Source: CAYLLT01 sp964591605 (lineage in GTDB: Bacteria > Planctomycetota > Phycisphaerae > UBA1845 > PWPN01). From it: a stretch of DNA of 8,237 bases. The notes below the pieces were generated by a model. The model was not told the DNA's origin. It saw only the letters and a list, made by a program, of their open reading frames with translations, and ran no database searches. Each line of letters begins with the position of its first letter. The stretch's first letter is position 1. The stretch lies in contig CAZQEN010000338.1 in the NCBI GenBank assembly GCA_964591605.1, positions 1-8,237 of the forward strand. Reading direction: 5' to 3'. The translations under genes and the position numbers were made by a program. Of the stretch, positions 1-5,411 are shown in pieces.

Positions 1-1269
1 ATGGCAGCGCGGACGATCAAGATGGCCTCGCTCGGCGGGGGGATGTTCGGGAAAGGCGTGGTTCTGCGGAGTCTGGCCGGCTTTGAACAGTGCGGCATCA
101 CGCCGTATCTGGGGACCGCCGGGCTCGACCATCATGCCCGTGAGCTGGGCGACGTGCAGTACAGGCTGGTCGCCATCGGCGAGCGATTTGAGAACCTGGC
201 GCACGGGCTGGTGAGGGATTTTCAGGGCTGGGTGCCCGGGGCGGCGCCGAAGCCGTACTGGGGCGAGACGCCGTGGATCGACATCCTCGAGAAGGAAAAG
301 CCCGACGTCCTGTTCATCGCCCTGCCTGACCACCTGCATACGCCCGCGATCCTGGCTGCCCTGGAGCGCGGCGTACACGTCGTGTGCGAAAAACCTCTCA
401 CGCTGCACCTGAGCGAAGTCAAGCAGGTGGTCGAGCTGAGCCGCAAGAACGGCCTGACCGTCGCGGTCGACATGCACAAGCGCTACGACACGTTCCTGCG
501 GAGCGCGTTCGTCGATGTGGCGCCGCGCTGCGGCGACCTGCTTTACGGCCGGGCGGTGCTCGAAGAGCCACTGGAGGTCTCGACGAAGATCTTCAAGTGG
601 GCGCACCAGAGCAACCCGTTCAGCTACGTCGGCGTCCACTGGACCGATCTCTTCGGCCACTACCTCAAACTCAAACCGGTCGCCCTCTGGGCGGTGGGCC
701 AGAAGAAGCTGCTGGTGAACTGGCGCGACGCCGCTCATCCCGACGGCATCGACACGTTCGATTCCATGCAGGTCACCGTGCAGTACGACAACGGCATGAG
801 CGTGCAGTACGTCAACGCGTGGGTGAACCCGGCCGACTTCGAGGGCAACGTCAACCAGGAGATGGAGATCGTCGGCACGAAGGGCCGCGTGTTCGTCGAT
901 CAGCAGGACCGCGGCATGCGCTCGTGCATCACCGATGGCGGCACGCGCACGCACAACCCGCACTTCCAGGCGGAACTCCCGCGGCCGGGCAGCGACGAGA
1001 AGGACACCGCCTGCATCGGCTACTGCCGCGACTCGCTGGTGGCCGGCCTCGACGCCGCCAGCCGCGTCAAGCTCGGCCTGACCACCCGTGAGAAGCTCGC
1101 GGGCACCTACGCCGACGCCGAATCCGCGGTGAGCCTCGTGGCGATCCTCGAAGCCGCCGCCGAGGTGGCGGCCGCCAACCTCAAGCACCTCCAGGCCGGC
1201 CGCGGCGCACCCGTTTCGGCCGTGTTCCAGGGGGATGAATACGGCATCATGGATCCAACCAACACCTGA
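1..1269 (+). CDS. Gfo/Idh/MocA-family NAD(P)-dependent oxidoreductase
   Basis: This is probably a cytoplasmic dehydrogenase acting on a sugar or sugar derivative. The N-terminus holds a Rossmann nucleotide-binding fold with a GxGxxG motif at residues 12-17 (GGGMFG). The family signature EKP is at residues 130-132 (CEKPLTL), and a downstream GxHxxD segment (H213, D216) matches the usual catalytic histidine/aspartate region of the C-terminal alpha/beta domain. Length is 422 aa, somewhat long for the family. The distance from GxGxxG to EKP is about 113 residues, so an extra segment lies in the cofactor domain (roughly residues 40-90). The substrate cannot be read from the sequence. The gene ends 10 nt before the preferred nagA start, so the two are probably co-transcribed and linked to amino-sugar use. 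The ATG is the first base of the window, so the ribosome-binding site and any upstream in-frame start cannot be judged. Confidence 0.9.
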   Translation: MAARTIKMASLGGGMFGKGVVLRSLAGFEQCGITPYLGTAGLDHHARELGDVQYRLVAIGERFENLAHGLVRDFQGWVPGAAPKPYWGETPWIDILEKEKPDVLFIALPDHLHTPAILAALERGVHVVCEKPLTLHLSEVKQVVELSRKNGLTVAVDMHKRYDTFLRSAFVDVAPRCGDLLYGRAVLEEPLEVSTKIFKWAHQSNPFSYVGVHWTDLFGHYLKLKPVALWAVGQKKLLVNWRDAAHPDGIDTFDSMQVTVQYDNGMSVQYVNAWVNPADFEGNVNQEMEIVGTKGRVFVDQQDRGMRSCITDGGTRTHNPHFQAELPRPGSDEKDTACIGYCRDSLVAGLDAASRVKLGLTTREKLAGTYADAESAVSLVAILEAAAEVAAANLKHLQAGRGAPVSAVFQGDEYGIMDPTNT

Positions 1270-1279
1270 TGTGAAACCG

Positions 1280-2536
1280 ATGATGAAGAACATGATCCTT
1301 TCCGGGCGCCTGTACGGCACCGGAGCCCAATCGCTCGTGGAAGTGGTATCCGGCCGCGTCAGCACCCTTCGGGGAGGCTCGCGTGATCAAGCTTCCGCCG
1401 ACACGTGGATCGTCCCCGGTCTTTTTGATCTCCAGGTCAACGGCTTCGCCGGGCGCGACTTCTGCACGCCGCGGGTGACGGTGGAGGACGTGGAGGCGGC
1501 GGCGCGGGCGCAGCTGGCGACCGGCGTGACGCGGTTTCTGCCGACGATCATCACCAGCGGGCTGGACGACATGTGCCGCGAGCTGGAGGTCCTCGCACGG
1601 GCCATCGAGAAGGTGCCGCTCGTGCGGCAGATGTGTCCGGGCATCCACGTCGAGGGGCCGTTTATCCATCCCGAGGACGGCCCGCGCGGGGCGCATCCGC
1701 GCGAGCACGTGCGGCCGCCGAGCATCGCCGACTTCGAACGCCTTTATGCGGCCGCCGAGGGCAGGATTGCCATCCTCACGCTCGCCCCGGACCAGCCGGG
1801 CGCGGCCGAGCTGATTGCCCATGCGGCCGGCACACGTAGGGTGGGCTTTGCCCACCACCCTGCCCCAGCGCCGTCGTCGGATGGTGGGCAGAGCCCACCC
1901 TACTTGACTCCGCAATCTGCAGTGGCTCCCCGCGTCCTCGTCGCACTCGGGCATCACCGGGCCGACGCCGCGGCGATCGAGGTGGCCATCGCCGCCGGGG
2001 CGCGGATGTGCACGCATCTGGGCAACGGCTCGGACGCCACGCTGCCCCGGCTCGACAACCCGATCTGGCGGCAGCTTGGTGAGGATCGCCTCTGGGCAAG
2101 CTTCATCGCGGACGGGCATCACCTGCCGCCGGCCACGCTGCGATGCATGCTGCGCGCCAAGAAGGTGGCCCGCTCCGTGCTGGTGACGGATGCGATGTGT
2201 GCGGCCGGGATGCCCCCCGGGCGGTACCCGCTCGGCGGCTTCGAAGTGGAGAAGACCCCCGCCGGCCGGGTCGTCCTGCCCGGCACGCCCTACCTGGCCG
2301 GCTCGGCCGCCGATATGCCGCTGTGTGTGACGCGGGCGATTGTGGACGGCGGCCTCACCCTTGAACAGGCCGTCACGATGGCTTCGCTCAATCCCGCCCA
2401 CCTGCTGCTCGGCGAGCCGCTCGAATGGCAGCCCCGGGTGGGCGATCCAGCCAACCTGGTCGAACTCGAGTGGTCGCCCGAGGTCCAGCGCCTGACCGTG
2501 CGAAAAGTGGCGATGGGAGAGTTCACCCGCACGTAG
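1280..2536 (+). CDS. nagA: N-acetylglucosamine-6-phosphate deacetylase (NagA), with in-frame REP insertion
   Basis: An amidohydrolase-fold metal enzyme expected to convert GlcNAc-6-phosphate to glucosamine-6-phosphate and acetate in the cytoplasm. Visible motifs, numbered from the ATG at 1280, are the metal-ligand motif HVEGPF (H123, E125), GHH (H225), THL (H246), DGHHLPP, and the catalytic aspartate in VTDA (D304). THLGNGSD replaces the classical THLFNAM, so this is a divergent NagA-like subgroup. Residues about 184-215 have no counterpart in ordinary NagA and are encoded by two opposed REP units (1836-1903). Removing them brings the 418 aa to the usual size of about 385 aa. The TAG stop is part of another REP unit. 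Starts at 1235 (ATG, overlapping the upstream gene), 1271 (GTG), 1283 and 1292 (ATG) are also in frame. I prefer 1280 because conserved NagA-like sequence begins near residue 5. Whether the protein with the insertion is active is unknown. Confidence 0.87.
   Translation: MMKNMILSGRLYGTGAQSLVEVVSGRVSTLRGGSRDQASADTWIVPGLFDLQVNGFAGRDFCTPRVTVEDVEAAARAQLATGVTRFLPTIITSGLDDMCRELEVLARAIEKVPLVRQMCPGIHVEGPFIHPEDGPRGAHPREHVRPPSIADFERLYAAAEGRIAILTLAPDQPGAAELIAHAAGTRRVGFAHHPAPAPSSDGGQSPPYLTPQSAVAPRVLVALGHHRADAAAIEVAIAAGARMCTHLGNGSDATLPRLDNPIWRQLGEDRLWASFIADGHHLPPATLRCMLRAKKVARSVLVTDAMCAAGMPPGRYPLGGFEVEKTPAGRVVLPGTPYLAGSAADMPLCVTRAIVDGGLTLEQAVTMASLNPAHLLLGEPLEWQPRVGDPANLVELEWSPEVQRLTVRKVAMGEFTRT
1836..1903. 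repeat. Inverted REP pair (BIME-like) inside nagA
   Basis: There is a forward unit at 1836-1856 (GTAG head, stem GGTGGGC / GCCCACC, loop TTT). An opposed unit lies at 1883-1903 (same stem, loop TCT in its own orientation). The 26-nt linker ends in GTCGTCGGAT, which closely matches the linker before the last unit of both blocks around the transposase (GTCGCCGGAT and GTCGTCGGGT). This pair therefore looks like a shortened form of the same composite element. It is read in frame as RVGFAHH and later GGQSPPY. Confidence 0.93.
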
Positions 2537-2680
2537 GGTGGGCTTTGCCCACCATTCCGCACGCGTGCTCGCCCAAAACACGTAGGGTGGGCTTTGCCCA
2601 CCATTCCTCGGCCCAAAGGTGGGCGGAGCCCACCCTACGGCATGCGGTGGTCGCCGGATGGTGGGCGGAGCCCACCCTAC
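2533..2680. repeat. Composite REP/BIME block upstream of the transposase (4 units)
   Basis: Four 21-nt units, each a GTAG head plus 7-bp stem plus 3-nt loop. Forward units are at 2533-2553 and 2582-2602 (both loop TTT). Inverted units are at 2618-2638 and 2660-2680 (loop TCC in their own orientation). The linkers (28, 15 and 21 nt) are conserved against the block after the transposase; the central linker ATTCCTCGGCCCAAA is identical in both. The first unit overlaps the nagA stop codon. The block fills almost the whole nagA-transposase gap. Transcripts could fold into strong hairpins that influence nagA mRNA 3' ends, but this is inferred. Confidence 0.95.
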
Positions 2681-2681
2681 C

Positions 2682-2710
2682 TTGGCACACGGGGCTACGG
2701 GAGGCATAAT
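2682..2710 (+). promoter_or_regulatory. Near-consensus sigma70-type promoter for the REP transposase
   Basis: The -35 element is TTGGCA (2682-2687, 5 of 6 to TTGACA) and the -10 element is CATAAT (2705-2710, 5 of 6 to TATAAT), separated by exactly 17 nt. It begins two bases after the last upstream REP unit. Transcription would start at about 2716-2719, at or next to the ATG (2719), which predicts a leaderless or nearly leaderless mRNA. A GGGAGG at 2699-2704 could act as a Shine-Dalgarno sequence on read-through transcripts, but its 14-nt spacing is long. Confidence 0.6.
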
Positions 2711-2725
2711 CCGGCATCATGCCGG
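2711..2725. promoter_or_regulatory. 15-nt palindrome over the transposase start codon
   Basis: A perfect inverted repeat, CCGGCAT-C-ATGCCGG, begins directly after the putative -10 element and includes the ATG at 2719. Its position at the predicted +1 is that expected for an operator or a start-masking hairpin. No other copy was noticed in the window, so the role is inferred from position only. Confidence 0.4.
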
Positions 2726-3297
2726 AATATCGCCGTGCATTTGTGCCGGGTGGCACGTTCTTTTTCACCGTGGTCACGGCACGGCGCCGACGGTTCCTTT
2801 GTACACCGCTCGCTCGCCGTCTCCTTCGCGAGGCGATCATCGCGACGCGCCGGGACCTGCCGTTTGTGATCGATGCCTTCGTCCTGCTGCCGGATCACCT
2901 CCATTGTCTGTGGACGCTGCCGGACGACGATGACGATTATTCCACGCGCTGGGCCCGCATCAAAAGGACGTTCACGACCACATGGCTCGCGGCCGGTGGC
3001 GAGCAGGCCCTCGTTTCCGCCCGCCGGACTGCCCGGCACGACCGCGGCGTGTGGCAACCGCGGTTCTGGGAGCATACCGTGCGCGATGAAACCGATCTCG
3101 AACGCCACATGGATTACATCCATTACAACCCGGTCCGGCACGAGTACGTGCGCTGCCCGCACCTGTGGCCGTATTCCACGTTCCCTCGACATGTCACGCT
3201 GCGACGCTACGCCCCGGATTGGCAATGTGTCTGTAACCCCGTTCGGGACCGTCCGCGCCTTGATTTCTCCGACCTCGACGAGACCGCGATGGAGTAG
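2719..3297 (+). CDS. REP-associated tyrosine transposase (RAYT, IS200/IS605-like Y1 family)
   Basis: A single-strand DNA transposase-like protein of the HUH/Y1 superfamily. RAYTs bind and cleave REP/BIME repeats that carry a GTAG foot. The 192-aa length fits. The N-terminus (MPEYRRAFVPGGTFFFTVVT) is typical of the group. The HUH-type metal-binding motif is HLH (H60, H62 in LPDHLHCLW). The C-terminal signature WQPRFWEHTVRD is followed by DYIHYNPVRHEY, with the likely nucleophilic tyrosine at Y133 or Y136. The ATG is supported by that conserved start and by the promoter just upstream. The gene is bracketed by two REP blocks with GTAG heads, the expected substrate arrangement, and its TAG stop is formed by the first downstream REP unit. 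No frameshift or missing catalytic residue is seen, so it may be active. It is probably a domesticated, vertically kept RAYT rather than a classical insertion sequence; no IS ends or target duplications were recognised. Confidence 0.93.
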   Translation: MPEYRRAFVPGGTFFFTVVTARRRRFLCTPLARRLLREAIIATRRDLPFVIDAFVLLPDHLHCLWTLPDDDDDYSTRWARIKRTFTTTWLAAGGEQALVSARRTARHDRGVWQPRFWEHTVRDETDLERHMDYIHYNPVRHEYVRCPHLWPYSTFPRHVTLRRYAPDWQCVCNPVRDRPRLDFSDLDETAME

Positions 3298-3476
3298 GGT
3301 GGGCTCCGCCCACCATTCCGCACGCGTGCTCGGCCCGACGCATGTAGGGTGGGCTCCGCCCACCATTCCTCGGCCCAAAGGTGGGCGGAGCCCACCCTAC
3401 GGCTCGGCCCAAAGGTGGGCGGAGCCCACCCTGCGGCGTGCGGTGGTCGTCGGGTGGTGGGCGGAGTCCATCCTGC
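3294..3476. repeat. Composite REP/BIME block downstream of the transposase (5 units)
   Basis: Forward units are at 3294-3314 and 3344-3364 (both loop TCC). Inverted units are at 3380-3400, 3414-3434 and 3456-3476. The block matches the upstream block unit by unit and linker by linker, with one extra inverted unit. The stretch 3344-3400 equals 2582-2638 except for two loop bases. The last two units are decaying: both have a GCAG head in place of GTAG, and the final one has GTCCATC in place of GCCCACC, though G-T wobble pairs keep its stem foldable. The first unit supplies the transposase stop codon. Confidence 0.95.
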
Positions 3477-3480
3477 CTGC

Positions 3481-3510
3481 TTGCTCTGCGCGTGGGCGGT
3501 GCCTTACAAT
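3481..3510 (+). promoter_or_regulatory. Possible sigma70-type promoter for the pilus ATPase operon
   Basis: TTGCTC (3481-3486) and TACAAT (3505-3510) are separated by 18 nt. The -10 matches 5 of 6 positions but the -35 only 3 of 6. It lies just after the last REP unit and would give a leader of about 125 nt before pilB. No better candidate was seen between 3477 and 3643. Confidence 0.35.
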
Positions 3511-3534
3511 CGGGCGGTACACCGTCGCCAGGCG

Positions 3535-3557
3535 GAGCACCAGTGCTCACTGAGCAC
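3535..3557. promoter_or_regulatory. Triple alternating inverted repeat in the pilB leader
   Basis: GAGCAC (3535-3540), GTGCTC (3543-3548) and GAGCAC (3552-3557) lie in succession, so the middle arm can pair with either outer arm. The right-hand pair extends to a 15-nt palindrome centred on base 3550. This could be an operator or a pair of mutually exclusive RNA hairpins upstream of pilB. The rest of 3477-3643 shows no gene. Confidence 0.4.
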
Positions 3558-3643
3558 GGCTCGGAGCGGCGGTTTCGGCAGGGACTCCGACGGCCGGCAG
3601 TAAGGCTCCCCCAGACAGCAGCCCAAAAACCGACGTAATTCCT

Positions 3644-5359
3644 ATGGCCCGACAACGCAAGAAAATCGGCGAAATCCTCGTCAGTTGGAACATCATCGGG
3701 CAAAAGGCGCTGGACGACGCGCTCAAATACGCCGCCGAACACAACAAGCGGATCGGAGAGGCGCTGGTCGAGCTCGAGCTTTGCAAGGAAGAGGATGTCA
3801 CCAAGGCCCTCGCAACCCAGTTCGACATGGCCTACGTCGATCTCGACAAGACGACCAACCTCGCGACGGCGGGCAATCTGAATCTGATTCCGAGCAAGTT
3901 GATCCGCGATCTCAAGGTCGTCCCGCTGGGTGAGGAAAACGGGCGTCTCAAGGTTCTCATCAGCGACCCGCTGGATCTCGAGCTGCTCGACACGCTTCGC
4001 TTCCGCCTCAACCCGAACATCGAGACCTCGCTCGCCCCCCCGTCCAAGATCAAGCGGTTCATCGAGAAATTCGTCGATACGAACGTGAGGGAAAGCATCG
4101 ACCAGACGATGGCCAGCATCGACCGCGATCTGGACGAGGATGAAGAGAAGAAGGTCAGCGCCGTCGAAGACGACGACGCCCCGATCATCCGGCTCATCAA
4201 CCAGTTGATCAGCGAGGCGGTCCGCCAGCGGGCCAGCGACATCCACGTCGAGCCGATGGGCGACCGCGTCCGCGTTCGGTACCGGATCGACGGCGTCTGC
4301 CTGGAGCGCGAGCAGATCCCCCTCAAGCTCAAAGGGTCGGTCCTGGCCCGGGTCAAGCTGATGGCCGGCATCGATATCGCCGAGAAGCGCATCCCGCAGG
4401 ACGGCCGCATCAAGATGGCCATCGACGGCAAGCAGATCGACTTCCGCGTCAGCTCCTGCCCCACCTACCACGGTGAAAGCATCGTTCTTCGTGTTCTGCG
4501 GCCCGATTCGGTCCGCGTCGGTATCCAGGCGCTGGGCTTTGAGGAGGACGACTACAACTCGTTCATGAAGATCATCAAGCGGCCCAACGGCATCTTCCTG
4601 GTGACGGGGCCGACCGGTTCGGGCAAAACGACCACGCTGTATTCGGCCCTGCAGGAGCTCAACCGGCCCGACAAGAAGATCATCACGGCGGAAGACCCGG
4701 TCGAGTACAACTTCCCGGGCATGAACCAGTGCGCGGTCAAGGAGGACATCGGCCTGACATTCGGCAAGATCCTGCGGGCCATGCTCCGCCAGGCCCCCAA
4801 CATCATTCTGGTGGGTGAGATTCGCGACCTGGAAGTGGGCGAAGTCGCGATCCAGGCGGCACTTACGGGTCACCTGGTGTTCAGCACCCTGCACACGAAT
4901 GATGCGCCCAGCGCGATCACGCGTCTTATTGACATGGGGATCAAGCCGTTCCTCGTCGCCAGTTCGGTGCAGGCGATCATGGCCCAGCGTCTGGTGCGGA
5001 TCATCTGCAACGAGTGCAAGGAGGACGATCCGGCCCCCGACCGGCACCTGCTGCGGCTTCTGGCGATCAAGGACTCCGACCTGCAGGGTCGGACCCTTAA
5101 ACGGGGCGCCGGCTGCAAGCGATGCACGAAAACCGGTTATCGCGGTCGGTTCGGCATCTTCGAGATGATGCAGATGACCAATGAGGTCCGCGAGCTGGCG
5201 TTTAACCGGGCGCCGACGAGCCAGATCCGCCGGGCGGCCCGGGCGGCCGGCATGAAGACCCTGCTCGAAGACGGGAAACGAAAGATCATGAGAGGCGTCA
5301 CGACACTCGAAGAAGTCGCACGGCACGCCCAGGCCGAGGGGATCCTCGTCGACGATTAG
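3644..5359 (+). CDS. pilB: Type IV pilus/type II secretion assembly ATPase (PilB/GspE family)
   Basis: A cytoplasmic hexameric ATPase that powers extension of a type IV pilus or pseudopilus by driving subunit insertion at the inner-membrane platform. The N-terminal T2SSE_N-type domain (about residues 5-65) carries repeated IGE-LVE-L elements. An acidic linker follows (about 160-180), then the ATPase core with an ASDIHVEP segment, Walker A GPTGSGKTT (322-330, K328), Asp box AEDPVEY (349-355), Walker B NIILVGE (386-392, E392) and His box GHLVFSTLHTN (409-419). A tetracysteine zinc-binding site, CxxC at 455/458 and CxxC at 491/494, is typical of PilB/GspE and absent from PilT. The 571-aa length is normal. 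No clear Shine-Dalgarno precedes the ATG, but the conserved protein begins here. It is followed after 52 nt by pilT. The sequence cannot distinguish a PilB from a GspE role; the adjacent pilT favours PilB. Confidence 0.92.
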   Translation: MARQRKKIGEILVSWNIIGQKALDDALKYAAEHNKRIGEALVELELCKEEDVTKALATQFDMAYVDLDKTTNLATAGNLNLIPSKLIRDLKVVPLGEENGRLKVLISDPLDLELLDTLRFRLNPNIETSLAPPSKIKRFIEKFVDTNVRESIDQTMASIDRDLDEDEEKKVSAVEDDDAPIIRLINQLISEAVRQRASDIHVEPMGDRVRVRYRIDGVCLEREQIPLKLKGSVLARVKLMAGIDIAEKRIPQDGRIKMAIDGKQIDFRVSSCPTYHGESIVLRVLRPDSVRVGIQALGFEEDDYNSFMKIIKRPNGIFLVTGPTGSGKTTTLYSALQELNRPDKKIITAEDPVEYNFPGMNQCAVKEDIGLTFGKILRAMLRQAPNIILVGEIRDLEVGEVAIQAALTGHLVFSTLHTNDAPSAITRLIDMGIKPFLVASSVQAIMAQRLVRIICNECKEDDPAPDRHLLRLLAIKDSDLQGRTLKRGAGCKRCTKTGYRGRFGIFEMMQMTNEVRELAFNRAPTSQIRRAARAAGMKTLLEDGKRKIMRGVTTLEEVARHAQAEGILVDD

Positions 5360-5370
5360 AGTTTCGAGAG

Positions 5371-5395
5371 GTAGGGTCCGCTGTGCGGACCTTTT
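5371..5395 (+). repeat. Variant REP-like hairpin in the pilB-pilT gap, followed by a T-run
   Basis: The GTAG head (5371-5374) and the 7-bp stem GGTCCGC / GCGGACC (5375-5381, 5385-5391) with loop TGT form the same 21-nt architecture as the REP units near the transposase. The inner stem bases differ but remain fully complementary. TTTT follows directly (5392-5395), so the RNA resembles a short intrinsic terminator or attenuator between pilB and pilT. It ends 16 nt before the preferred pilT start. Confidence 0.7.
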
Positions 5396-5411
5396 GACTG
5401 GAAACTTTTGC

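Noticed and set aside
1235..1279. nagA start at the ATG at 1235
   Set aside because: It would overlap the upstream gene by 35 nt, the purine-rich stretch abuts the ATG with no spacing, and the added residues do not resemble a NagA N-terminus.
2533..2680. CRISPR array
   Set aside because: Units are palindromic and alternate in orientation. The intervening sequences are uneven in length and conserved between blocks, so they are not spacers; no cas genes are present.
1247..2707. A 486-codon open frame on the minus strand opposite nagA
   Set aside because: It is the antisense of nagA, extended through REP units that are open on the reverse strand. The VGWAPPT-like peptides are repeat translations, not a protein family.
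5399..5411. Sigma54 promoter before pilT (TGGAAACTTTTGC)
   Set aside because: The GG and GC elements are 8 nt apart instead of the required 10, and the sequence is better explained by the pilT ribosome-binding site.
5394..5411. pilT start at TTG 5394
   Set aside because: The ATG at 5412 has a properly spaced GGAAA and begins at the conserved PilT N-terminus. The TTG start would follow immediately after the hairpin and its T-run.
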